From the NCBI RefSeq assembly GCF_024612015.1, contig NZ_CP102512.1:5084001-5148000 (forward strand): a stretch of DNA of 64,000 nucleotides, in the 5' to 3' direction. Positions within the stretch are counted from its first letter, which is position 1; each line of letters opens with the position of its first letter. Under the pieces are notes generated by a model. The model was not told the origin of the DNA. It ran no database searches and worked only from the letters and a program-made list of their open reading frames with translations. Below are positions 9,756-17,706 of this stretch, piece after piece. A program made the position numbers and the translations under genes. This stretch comes from Streptomyces sp. CA-210063. Lineage in GTDB: Bacteria > Actinomycetota > Actinomycetes > Streptomycetales > Streptomycetaceae.

Positions 9756-10775
9756 TCAGCGGCGGCGCAGTGACGGGTCGAGGAGCGCGGGCGGGGTGTC
9801 GTACTTCTCGTGCGGGGCGAGGTCGGTGCCGGGGGCGACGATGGCGTCGATCGCGTCGAGCACGTCGGCGGGGAGCACGGTGTCGGCGGCGGCGAGTTGC
9901 GCGCGCAGATGGTCCGGCGTGCGGGGGCCGATGAGCGCGCTGGTCACGGCGGGATGCGCGGTCACGAATCCGAGGGCGAGCTGGATCATGGTCAGGCCGG
10001 CCTCGTCCGCGACCTTCGCCAGCTGCTCGACGGCGTCGAGCCGGGCGCGGTTGAAGGGCAGGGTGGTGTCGAAATGTGCCGGCATGAACGCCGAGCGGCT
10101 GGTGGTGACCTCCCGGCCCTCGCGGACCGCGCCCGACAGCCAGCCCGAGGCCAGCGGGCTCCACACCAGTACGCCGAGCCCGAACTCCTCGGTCACGGGC
10201 AGCACATGGGCCTCGATGCCGCGCTGCAGGATCGAGTAGCTGGGCTGTTCGGTGACGTAGCGGCTCAGGTGGTGCTCGTGGGCGGCCCACTGGGCCCGCA
10301 CGATGCGGTGGGCGGGGAACGTGGAGGAGCCGAAGTAGCGGATCTTTCCCGCGCGTTGGAGGTCGGTGAGGGCCGACAGGGTCTCCTCGTCACTGGTGGC
10401 CGGGTCCCAGCGGTGGATCTGGTAGAGGTCGACGTGGTCGACGCCGAGCCGGCGCAGGCTGTCGTCCAGCGCGGTGACCAGCCAGCGGCGCGAACCGCCC
10501 CGGTGGTTGCGCTCGTCGCCCATCGGCATGCCCGCCTTCGTGGCCAGCACGATGTCGTCGCGGCGCCCTGCGACGGCCTTGCCGACCATCTCCTCCGACT
10601 CGCCGTCGCCGTACATGTCGGCGGTGTCGATGAGGTTGATCCCCGCCTCCACGGCGGCGTCGACGAGGGCGGTGGCCTCCTCCTGGGTGGTGCGTCCGAT
10701 GCTGCCGAAGTTCATCGCGCCGAGCGCGAGCGAGCTGACCTGCACACCGGTGCGGCCCAAGGTGCGGTACTGCAT
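9756..10775 (-). CDS. Aldo/keto reductase
   Basis: This 339-aa NADPH-dependent aldo/keto reductase has the catalytic tetrad D50, Y55 (NLIDTADMYG), K80 (LATKAG) and H121 (LYQIHRW). The barrel runs from YRTLGRTGVQVSSLALGAMNFG to the cofactor segment AVTSALIGPRTPDHLRAQLA. The physiological substrate is not evident. It is divergent from the TetR gene, and the shared intergenic region carries two operator-like palindromes. Confidence 0.9.
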   Translation of the reverse strand: MQYRTLGRTGVQVSSLALGAMNFGSIGRTTQEEATALVDAAVEAGINLIDTADMYGDGESEEMVGKAVAGRRDDIVLATKAGMPMGDERNHRGGSRRWLVTALDDSLRRLGVDHVDLYQIHRWDPATSDEETLSALTDLQRAGKIRYFGSSTFPAHRIVRAQWAAHEHHLSRYVTEQPSYSILQRGIEAHVLPVTEEFGLGVLVWSPLASGWLSGAVREGREVTTSRSAFMPAHFDTTLPFNRARLDAVEQLAKVADEAGLTMIQLALGFVTAHPAVTSALIGPRTPDHLRAQLAAADTVLPADVLDAIDAIVAPGTDLAPHEKYDTPPALLDPSLRRR

Positions 10776-10803
10776 GACGGGTCTCCTCCGAGAAGCGGCG
10801 ATT

Positions 10804-10849
10804 AAACGGAACGTCGTCCCGTTTGACGATACGGAACAGCGTCCCGTTT
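10804..10849. promoter_or_regulatory. Two tandem TetR-type operators between akr and tetR
   Basis: Two 21-bp imperfect palindromes (10804-10824 and 10829-10849), 25 bp apart, share the form AAACGGAAC-NN-CGTCCCGTTT with the core GGAAC...GTCC. They sit between the divergent aldo/keto reductase and TetR genes and probably overlap both promoters. Confidence 0.75.
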
Positions 10850-10897
10850 AACAAGGCCGGTGGATGTGGCACGCTCGGCGGCGGAGGGAGCGAAACG

Positions 10898-11515
10898 ATG
10901 GACGACAGCGGGAACGGCGGCGGGAGCGGTGGCGCGGTCGCGGGCCAGGACGCACGGGCGGCCAGGCCCAAGAGGGCGGACGCCCGGCGCAATCAGGAGA
11001 CGCTGCTGGACGCGGCCGCAGCGGTCTTCGTCGAGTCGGGCGTGGAGGCGCCGGTGCGCGACATCGCGGCCAGGGCCGGCGTCGGTACGGCCACGATCTA
11101 CCGCCACTTCCCGACGCGCGCGGATCTCATCGTCGCCGTCTACCGGCACCAGGTGGAGGCCTGCGCCGAGGCCGGCCCGGCCCTGCTGGCGGCCGGCCCC
11201 ACCCCGTACGCCGCCCTGGGGAGCTGGATCGACCTCTTCGTCGACTTCCTCGTCACCAAGCACGGCCTCGCCGCCGTGCTCCAGTCCGACAACGCCGGCT
11301 TCGAGGCCCTCCACGCCTACTTCCTCGACCGGCTCGTGCCCGTGTGCGGCCACCTGCTCGACGCCGCGGCCGAGGCCGGCGAGATCCACTCCGACGTCGG
11401 CGCCCTCCAGCTCATGCGCGGCGTCGGAAACCTGTGCATCGGCGCCGAGAACAATCCCCAGTACGACGCCCGCCGACTGGTCGGACTCCTCATCGCGGGG
11501 CTGCGCCGCAGGTGA
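10898..11515 (+). CDS. TetR/AcrR-family transcriptional regulator
   Basis: This 205-aa regulator has an N-terminal helix-turn-helix (ETLLDAAAAVFVESGVEAPVRDIAARAGVGTATIYRHFPTRADLIVAVY) and a ligand-binding C-terminal domain with LHAYFLDRLVPVCGHLLDAAAEAGEI. The start at 10898 is chosen because GGAGGG lies about 9 bases upstream; an in-frame extension to 10823 runs into the operators. It probably represses itself and the divergent reductase. A Gly-rich, likely disordered segment precedes the DNA-binding domain. Confidence 0.88.
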   Translation: MDDSGNGGGSGGAVAGQDARAARPKRADARRNQETLLDAAAAVFVESGVEAPVRDIAARAGVGTATIYRHFPTRADLIVAVYRHQVEACAEAGPALLAAGPTPYAALGSWIDLFVDFLVTKHGLAAVLQSDNAGFEALHAYFLDRLVPVCGHLLDAAAEAGEIHSDVGALQLMRGVGNLCIGAENNPQYDARRLVGLLIAGLRRR

Positions 11516-11623
11516 CGGCGCCGCCGCCCGGCTCCGGGAAACGAAGTCGTGTGATCACTCCCGCACCGCACAGGGCTGTGCTACATTCGCATGAAGTGGC
11601 AGTTTTGGTTACCAGAGGCTTCT

Positions 11624-11661
11624 GAGTGCTCTTCGACCTTCCGTCGACGAGCACTCTTTTT
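11624..11661 (+). promoter_or_regulatory. Terminator-like hairpin in the cold-shock leader
   Basis: An 8-bp perfect stem (GAGTGCTC/GAGCACTC) extended by an inner TCGAC/GTCGA stem is followed directly by TTTTTG. It resembles an intrinsic terminator but lies about 110 bases upstream of the cold-shock start, with no gene ending just before it. That fits attenuation or a temperature-sensing 5' leader. Confidence 0.55.
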
Positions 11662-11769
11662 GTTTCCGGGACTTTCCGGGGTTTTCAGATCTCCCGTCGG
11701 GTCAAATCGTTGCTGCGACGCCGGGTCCGCAAGGTGCGGTTCCGGGCACTGCATCAAGGGAGTTACAAC

Positions 11770-11973
11770 ATGGCATCTGGCACCGTGAAGTGGTTCAACG
11801 CGGAAAAGGGCTTCGGCTTCATCGAGCAGGAGGGTGGCGGCCCGGACGTGTTCGCCCACTACTCGAACATCGCCACCCAGGGCTTCCGCGAGCTTCAGGA
11901 GGGCCAGAAGGTGACCTTCGACGTTACGCAGGGCCAGAAGGGCCCGCAGGCCGAGAACATCGTTCCCGCCTGA
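11770..11973 (+). CDS. Cold-shock protein (CspA family)
   Basis: This 67-aa single cold-shock domain protein is an RNA chaperone. RNP1 is KGFGFIEQ and RNP2 is [12 protein letters not shown] at 11770 is chosen because it gives the exact family length and the usual [17 protein letters not shown] start; the open frame upstream is leader. It differs at only a few positions from the second copy at 23098-23301. A hairpin terminator and then a DEAD-box helicase follow, a common cold-shock pairing. Confidence 0.96.
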   Translation: MASGTVKWFNAEKGFGFIEQEGGGPDVFAHYSNIATQGFRELQEGQKVTFDVTQGQKGPQAENIVPA

Positions 11974-11990
11974 CCCTGACGCGTATGCAT

Positions 11991-12029
11991 GAGCCGGGGC
12001 CCGCACCTTCGGGGTGCGGGCCTCGGCTC
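11991..12029 (+). terminator. Strong hairpin after cold-shock gene
   Basis: A 17-bp stem with one G-U pair (11991-12007 with 12013-12029) and a TTCGG loop follows the cold-shock stop. The helicase beyond it must be reached by read-through or have its own promoter. Confidence 0.85.
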
Positions 12030-12063
12030 GTGTGCGACAGTGCCGCATCGAGGAAGGTCCCCC

Positions 12064-13722
12064 ATGAACCGCACGGCTCGTACGAACAACAGCTCCGCCT
12101 CCCGCGCCCGCTCGCAGGGCTCGCAGGGGACGGGCAACCAGACCACACCTTCCCGATCGGCCAAGAACGGTTCGTCCACCAACGGTTCGGCGAAGGCCGC
12201 TTCCGCCAAGAACGGCTCGGCGAGGACCACTTCCGCCCAGAACGGCTCGGCGAAGAACGGCACCGCCAAGAACAGCTCGGCCAAGAACAGCCCGGCGAAG
12301 AACGGCACCGCCAGGAACGCTTCGGCCAAGAACGGCCGGACCCGTCGTGGCGGTGGCGGTGGCGGCCGTGCCGCCGCGGCCGTCGGCGGTGAGTTCGCGC
12401 TGCCGGTCACCGTCACCCCCGCCCTGCCGGCCGTCGAGGCGTTCGCCGACCTCGAACTGCCCGCGCGGCTGCTGGAGACCCTCGGTGCCGAAGGGGTGAC
12501 CGCCCCGTTCCCCATCCAGGCCGCGACGCTGCCGAACTCGCTCGCCGGCCGGGACGTCCTGGGCCGTGGTCGCACCGGCTCGGGCAAGACGCTCGCCTTC
12601 GGCCTCGCCCTGCTCGCCCGTACGTCGGGACAGCGGGCCGAACCCCGCCATCCGCTGGCCCTCGTCCTCGTACCCACCCGGGAACTGGCCCAGCAGGTCA
12701 CCGACGCCCTCACCCCCTACGCCCACGCCCTGCGCCTGCGGCTCGCCACCGTCGTCGGCGGCCTGTCCATCGGACGTCAGGCGAGCGCGCTGCGCGGCGG
12801 CGCCGAGGTGGTCGTCGCGACGCCCGGACGGCTCAAGGACCTCATAGACCGCGACGACTGCCGGCTGGACCGGGTCGCGATCACCGTCCTGGACGAGGCC
12901 GACCAGATGGCCGACATGGGCTTCATGCCGCAGGTCACCGCCCTGCTCGACCAGGTCCGCCCCGACGGGCAGCGGCTGCTGTTCTCGGCCACCCTCGACC
13001 GCAACGTCGACCGGCTGGTCCGCGACTACCTCCACGACCCCGTCGTCCACTCGGTCGACCCGTCCGCGGGCGCCGTCACGACGATGGACCACCACGTGCT
13101 GCACGTCGAGGACGACGACAAGCACGCCACCACGACCGAGATCGCCGCCCGCGACGGCCGGGTGATCATGTTCCTGGACAGCAAGCACGGGGCGGACCGG
13201 CTGGCCAAGAAGCTGCTGGCCGTGGGCGTGCGCGCCGCCGCCCTGCACGGCGGCAAGTCGCAGTCCCAGCGCAACCGGGCCCTGTCCCAGTTCAAGGACG
13301 GTCACATCACGGCCCTGGTCGCCACCAACGTCGCGGCCCGCGGCATCCACGTCGACGCCCTCGACCTCGTCGTCAACGTCGACCCGCCCGGCGACCACAA
13401 GGACTATCTGCACCGGGGCGGCCGTACGGCCCGCGCCGGCGAGTCCGGCACCGTCGTCACCCTGGTCCTGCCGCACCAGCGCCGCGAGATGACCCGGCTG
13501 ATGGCCGACGCCGGCATCACCCCGACGACCACCCGGGTCCGCTCGGGCGGCGCCGACCTGAACCGGATCACCGGCGCCCAGGCCCCGTCGGGTGTGCCCG
13601 TCGTCCTCGCGCCGCCGGTCACCGAGGAACGCCCCGCGCGCCCGGGCTCCTCTTCACGCGGACGCCGAAGCCGCCCCTCCCAGAGCCGCCGCCGCGCCCC
13701 CGCCAAGGGCAACGGCCGCTGA
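12064..13722 (+). CDS. DEAD-box RNA helicase
   Basis: This 552-aa ATP-dependent RNA helicase carries the full motif set: Q-motif region (PFPIQAATLPNSLAGRD), GRTGSGKT, PTRELAQQV, TPGRLKDL, DEAD (VLDEADQMADMGF), SAT (LFSATLD) and the C-terminal HRGGRTARAGE. The N-terminal 100 residues are a low-complexity array of SAKNG-type pentapeptides ending in a Gly run, probably a flexible RNA-binding tail. The C-terminus is also basic (SSRGRRSRPSQSRRRAPAKGNGR). ATG at 12064 is chosen; upstream in-frame codons overlap the terminator hairpin. Its place after a cold-shock gene suggests unwinding RNA structures at low temperature. Confidence 0.95.
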   Translation: MNRTARTNNSSASRARSQGSQGTGNQTTPSRSAKNGSSTNGSAKAASAKNGSARTTSAQNGSAKNGTAKNSSAKNSPAKNGTARNASAKNGRTRRGGGGGGRAAAAVGGEFALPVTVTPALPAVEAFADLELPARLLETLGAEGVTAPFPIQAATLPNSLAGRDVLGRGRTGSGKTLAFGLALLARTSGQRAEPRHPLALVLVPTRELAQQVTDALTPYAHALRLRLATVVGGLSIGRQASALRGGAEVVVATPGRLKDLIDRDDCRLDRVAITVLDEADQMADMGFMPQVTALLDQVRPDGQRLLFSATLDRNVDRLVRDYLHDPVVHSVDPSAGAVTTMDHHVLHVEDDDKHATTTEIAARDGRVIMFLDSKHGADRLAKKLLAVGVRAAALHGGKSQSQRNRALSQFKDGHITALVATNVAARGIHVDALDLVVNVDPPGDHKDYLHRGGRTARAGESGTVVTLVLPHQRREMTRLMADAGITPTTTRVRSGGADLNRITGAQAPSGVPVVLAPPVTEERPARPGSSSRGRRSRPSQSRRRAPAKGNGR

Positions 13723-13906
13723 GACCCGCCTTTCTCACCGGAGCAGGACCCCACGACAGCCACGAACTCGCCCAGCCCCGCGCTTCGCCCTGTGCCCGGC
13801 CTTGGAACTTCCCAGGGTGCGGCAGGCGTTGACAGGAGGACGCGGGGAACTCACGCGGACAACCGGGACAACCGGAACGACATGGGCTGAAGCCGAGGTG
13901 GCACGC

Positions 13907-14491
13907 ATGGCGATGTGGGATCGGATCAAGGACCAGGCCAAGGGTCTGCAGCAGGCGCAGGGAGCGCGGGGCGCCGGCGGACACGGGCGGCCGGGTGCGG
14001 GGTCCATGGGACCGACGGGGTCCTCGGGATCCTCGGGGTCCAGGGGCGGTTCGAAGGCCCAGCTGGTGAGCGCGCTCAAGTCCCAGCTCACCTCCCTCAA
14101 GACGGAGCTGAAGAGCGGGGCCTACCGGGACGCCAGCATGGCGATGTGCGCCCTGGTCGCCGCCGCCGACGGGAATGTCGACCCGGCCGAGCGGCAACAT
14201 GTGGAGTCGCTGATCCTGAACAACGACGTCCTGCAGAACTTCCCGGCCGACCAGCTGCGGCAGCGCTTCAACAAGCACGTCGACCAGCTGTCCTTCAACT
14301 TCCAGCAGGGCAAGACCGAGGCCATGCAGGAGATCGCCAAGGCCGCGAAGAAGCCGACGGAGGCGCGGGCGGTCGTACAGACCGGCTTCGTGGTGGCGGG
14401 TGCGGACGGTTTCATCGCCCCGGCCGAGGAGCAGGTCCTGCGCGAGGCGTGCGCGGCACTCGGCCTGTCCCCCCAGGAGTTCGGCCTCTGA
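13907..14491 (+). CDS. TerB-family tellurite-resistance-like protein
   Basis: This 194-aa cytosolic protein has a Gly/Ser-rich linker (residues 25-50) followed by an all-helical TerB domain (about 55-194) with the acidic metal-site segments MCALVAAADGNVDPAERQ and VVAGADGFIAPAEEQ. TerB proteins are linked to tellurite resistance and stress signalling, but the function of stand-alone copies is unclear. ATG at 13907 follows a GAGGTGG ribosome-binding site; ATG at 13913 is possible. Confidence 0.82.
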   Translation: MAMWDRIKDQAKGLQQAQGARGAGGHGRPGAGSMGPTGSSGSSGSRGGSKAQLVSALKSQLTSLKTELKSGAYRDASMAMCALVAAADGNVDPAERQHVESLILNNDVLQNFPADQLRQRFNKHVDQLSFNFQQGKTEAMQEIAKAAKKPTEARAVVQTGFVVAGADGFIAPAEEQVLREACAALGLSPQEFGL

Positions 14492-14537
14492 CGCCGGCCG
14501 GGACGGGCTGAAGCCGCCCTTCTCCCACCCCGTACTC

Positions 14538-14556
14538 TTAGGCAAGCCTTAGCTGC
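14538..14556. promoter_or_regulatory. Iron-box-like site upstream of siderophore permease
   Basis: TTAGGCAAGCCTTAGCTGC matches the IdeR/DmdR iron-box consensus at about 12 of 19 positions by eye. It lies about 35 bp before the first permease gene, so the importer is probably repressed in high iron. Confidence 0.6.
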
Positions 14557-14590
14557 TGAGAGCGGGGAAGTGAGGGAGAAGGGTGCATGC

Positions 14591-15601
14591 ATGTCGATGT
14601 CGGGGGTCGTAGGACGCCGCGTCGGCTGGTTGGTGGCCGCCCTTCTCCTGTTGTCGCTGGCCGTGCTGCTCAGCCTCGCCGTGGGCAGCCGTACGATCCC
14701 GCCCTCGGCGGTGTGGGACGCGCTGGTGCACGGCGGCAGCGGCGACGACGCCCAGGTCGTACGGGCCCTGCGGGTGCCGCGGACGGTCATCGGTGTGCTC
14801 GTCGGCGTCGCGCTGGCCGTCGCCGGCACGGTCCTTCAGGGCATCACCCGTAACCCGATCGCCGAGCCCGGCATCCTCGGCATCAGCCAGGGCGCCTCGC
14901 TGGGCGTCGTCGTCGCCATCGCCTTCCTCGGCGTGCACACCCTGACCGGGTACGTCTGGTACGCCTTCGCGGGCGCCGGAGTCGCGGCGGTCTGTATCTA
15001 CGCCGTCGCGAGCGGCGGGCGCGGCGGTGCGTCGCCGGTGAAGCTGGCGCTGGCCGGGGCGGCGATGAACGCGTTCCTCGCCTCCGTCGTCTCGGCGGTC
15101 CTCACCACCAACGCGCGGGCACTGGACGAGTTCCGGTTCTGGGACGTCGGTTCGATCAGCGGGCGGGACGCGACGATCGCCGGCCAGGTCTGGCCGTTCC
15201 TGCTCGCCGGTCTGCTGCTGGTGCTGGCCATGGCCCGCGGCCTCGACGCGCTCGCGCTGGGCGACGACATGGCCCGGGGGCTCGGCCGCAACGTCGCCCT
15301 GCTGCGGGCGACCGGCGCCCTGGGCGCGACCGTCCTCACGGGCGCCGCGGTCGCCGCGGCCGGCCCCATCGCCTTCGTCGGCCTGGCCGTACCGCACATC
15401 GCCCGCGCCCTCGTCGGCCCCGGTCACCGCATGCTCCTGCCGATGGCCGCGCTGCTCGGCCCGGTGATGCTGCTCCTCGCGGACGTCCTCGGGCGGATCG
15501 TCGTACGGCCCTCGGAGGTACCGGTGGCCGTCATGACCGCGCTGGCGGGTGTGCCGTTCCTGATCGCGCTGGTGCGCAGGAAGGCGGTGGCGGCGGCATG
15601 A
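14591..15601 (+). CDS. FecCD-family iron-siderophore ABC permease 1
   Basis: This 336-aa integral membrane permease of the BtuC/FecCD family has about ten membrane segments. Signature segments are GTVLQGITRNPIAEPGILGISQGASLG and GPIAFVGLAVPHIARALVGPGHRMLLP, where the ATPase couples. ATG at 14591 is preferred (GGGAGAAGG upstream); GTG at 14570 is an alternative. It overlaps the second permease by 4 bp (ATGA). Confidence 0.93.
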   Translation: MSMSGVVGRRVGWLVAALLLLSLAVLLSLAVGSRTIPPSAVWDALVHGGSGDDAQVVRALRVPRTVIGVLVGVALAVAGTVLQGITRNPIAEPGILGISQGASLGVVVAIAFLGVHTLTGYVWYAFAGAGVAAVCIYAVASGGRGGASPVKLALAGAAMNAFLASVVSAVLTTNARALDEFRFWDVGSISGRDATIAGQVWPFLLAGLLLVLAMARGLDALALGDDMARGLGRNVALLRATGALGATVLTGAAVAAAGPIAFVGLAVPHIARALVGPGHRMLLPMAALLGPVMLLLADVLGRIVVRPSEVPVAVMTALAGVPFLIALVRRKAVAAA

Positions 15602-16704
15602 CGTACGTCGACGAACCGGACCCTGTGGTCATCGAGCCGCGCGCGTCCCTCTCCGTCAGGCCCGCCGGGCACGCCGTCGTGCGGGCCGGGCGGGGGAGCA
15701 GTTTCCTGGTGCACCGTCGGGCCCTCGTGGTGGCGGTCGTGCTCGGCGTGCTGCTCGCGGCCGCCGTGGTCGTGTCGCTGTGCGTCGGGGAGTCCTTCGT
15801 CTCGCCCGCCGAGGTCGTGCGCGTGCTGGTCGGGCTGCCCAGCCCGGACGAACTGGTCGTGGGCACGCTGCGGTTGCCGCGGCTGGTGACCGGGCTGCTG
15901 GTGGGGATCGCGTTCGGGCTGTCCGGGGCGCTGATCCAGACGATGGCCCGCAATCCCCTCGCCAGCCCCGACGTCATCGGGGTGACGCACGGCGCGGGCG
16001 CGGCGACGGTCGCCGCGATGACCTTCGGCCTCACCTCGTACGCCGTCCTGCCGTACGTGTCCGTCGTGGGCGGACTGCTGGCCGCGCTCCTCGTCTATGT
16101 ACTCGCCTGGCGGGGCGGGCTCAGCGCCTCCCGTTTCGTGCTCGTCGGCATCGGCATCTCGGTGGCGCTCGGCTCCCTGACCCGGCTGCTGGTGACCAAG
16201 GGCGACTATCTCGTCGCCCAGCAGGCGAAGACCTGGCTCACCGGGTCGCTCAACGGCCGCGGCTACGACCAGGCCGCACCGCTCGCGACGGTCCTGCTGC
16301 TGCTCGTACCGTTCCTGCTGTGGGCGGCCCGCGCGCAGCGGAGCGCGGCGTTCGACGACGACACGGCCACCGCGCTCGGACTCCGGCTCGGCCGGGTGCG
16401 GATCGGGCTGAGCGTGCTCGGGGTCGTCCTCGCGTCCGTCGCGACCGGGGCCGCCGGTCCCGTCGACTTCGTGGCGCTGCTCGCCCCGCAGATCGCCCGG
16501 CGGCTGACCCGCACCCCGCACACTCCGCTGGTGTGCTCGGCGTTGACGGGCGCGCTGATCGTGGTCGTCGCGGACGTACTGGCCCGCAAACTGCTCTCGC
16601 CACTGGAACTGCCGGTCGGCGTGTTCACCGCCCTGGTGGGCGCCCCCTATCTGATGTGGCTGATCATCCGCACCCGCGGCACCCACTCCGGAGGAACCGC
16701 GTGA
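15598..16704 (+). CDS. FecCD-family iron-siderophore ABC permease 2
   Basis: This 368-aa permease is paralogous to the preceding one (GALIQTMARNPLASPDVIGVTHGAGAATV; GPVDFVALLAPQIARRLTRTPHTPLVCSALTG). It has a longer cytoplasmic N-terminus of about 40 residues. The two presumably form a heterodimeric channel. It starts inside the last codon of permease 1 and its stop overlaps the GTG of the ATPase. Confidence 0.93.
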   Translation: MTYVDEPDPVVIEPRASLSVRPAGHAVVRAGRGSSFLVHRRALVVAVVLGVLLAAAVVVSLCVGESFVSPAEVVRVLVGLPSPDELVVGTLRLPRLVTGLLVGIAFGLSGALIQTMARNPLASPDVIGVTHGAGAATVAAMTFGLTSYAVLPYVSVVGGLLAALLVYVLAWRGGLSASRFVLVGIGISVALGSLTRLLVTKGDYLVAQQAKTWLTGSLNGRGYDQAAPLATVLLLLVPFLLWAARAQRSAAFDDDTATALGLRLGRVRIGLSVLGVVLASVATGAAGPVDFVALLAPQIARRLTRTPHTPLVCSALTGALIVVVADVLARKLLSPLELPVGVFTALVGAPYLMWLIIRTRGTHSGGTA

Positions 16705-17672
16705 CCACCGACCACAACAGAGTCGAAGCTTCCGGCCACGCCGAACGGCAGCCGGCCCAGGAGCGCGGGGAACCGCGCGACCAGCCACAGCCGACCCGGG
16801 GTCGCCGCACCACCCGCGACGGCGACGCCGCCGCGCCCGACAACCGTCTCGCCGCGCGCGGCCTCACCCTCGCCTACGAGGACCGTACCGTCGTCGAGGA
16901 CCTCGACCTGGAGGTCCCGGACGGGAAGGTCACCGTCATCGTCGGCCCCAACGCCTGCGGCAAGTCCACCCTGTTGCGGGCCCTGGGGCGGCTGCTGAAG
17001 CCGCGCCGGGGTGCCGTGCTGCTCGACGGGGCGGAGTTGGCGCATGTGCCGACGCGGCGGATCGCGCAGGTGATCGGGCTGCTGCCGCAGACGCCCGTGC
17101 CGCCGGAGGGGATCACGGTCGCGGACCTGGTGTCGCGCGGGCGGCAGCCGCACCAGAAGTGGTGGCGGCAGTGGTCCGAAGCCGACGAGACGGCCGTCGC
17201 CCACGCGCTGGAGCGCACGGGGACCACCGACCTCGCCGAGCGCCCGGTCGACGAACTGTCGGGCGGTCAGCGCCAGCGCGTGTGGATCGCGATGGCCCTC
17301 GCCCAGGACACCGACCTGCTGCTGCTCGACGAGCCGACGACCTACCTGGACATCGCCCACCAGGTCGAAGTCCTGGATCTCGTACGGCAGTTGAACCACG
17401 AGCGCGGCCGTACGGTGGTCGCCGTGCTGCACGACCTCAACCAGGCCGCGCGCTACGCCGACCATCTGATCGCCATGCGGGCGGGCCGGATCGTGGCGCA
17501 GGGCCCGCCCGCCGACATCGTCACGGCCGACCTCGTCCAGGACGTCTTCGGGCTCGCCTCGGTCGTCGTACCGGACCCGGTGACGGGTGGTCCGCTGGTG
17601 GTTCCGGGCCCTCCGGGTGTCCGGCGCCACACGCTCCAGGATGTCCCGGCCCACAGGAAGCCCATAAAGTAA
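16701..17672 (+). CDS. Iron-siderophore ABC transporter ATPase
   Basis: This 323-aa FepC/FecE-type ATPase powers the importer. Walker A is GPNACGKST (82-90), the signature is DELSGGQRQRVW, Walker B is DLLLLDEPTT, and the H-loop His is in VAVLHDLNQ. The first 45 residues are a polar, probably disordered extension not needed by the family. GTG at 16701 has a GGAGGAACCGC ribosome-binding site and overlaps the upstream stop by 4 bp. Confidence 0.93.
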   Translation: MTTDHNRVEASGHAERQPAQERGEPRDQPQPTRGRRTTRDGDAAAPDNRLAARGLTLAYEDRTVVEDLDLEVPDGKVTVIVGPNACGKSTLLRALGRLLKPRRGAVLLDGAELAHVPTRRIAQVIGLLPQTPVPPEGITVADLVSRGRQPHQKWWRQWSEADETAVAHALERTGTTDLAERPVDELSGGQRQRVWIAMALAQDTDLLLLDEPTTYLDIAHQVEVLDLVRQLNHERGRTVVAVLHDLNQAARYADHLIAMRAGRIVAQGPPADIVTADLVQDVFGLASVVVPDPVTGGPLVVPGPPGVRRHTLQDVPAHRKPIK

Positions 17673-17683
17673 GGGGTACCTAA
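17665..17683. promoter_or_regulatory. Iron-box-like site before the siderophore-binding lipoprotein
   Basis: TAAAGTAAGGGGTACCTAA overlaps the ATPase stop codon and lies about 25 bp before the binding-protein gene. It matches the iron-box consensus at about 12 of 19 positions by eye. It may give the binding protein its own iron-repressed promoter. Confidence 0.5.
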
Positions 17684-17706
17684 GTTCTACGACGGGAGCC
17701 CTCCCC

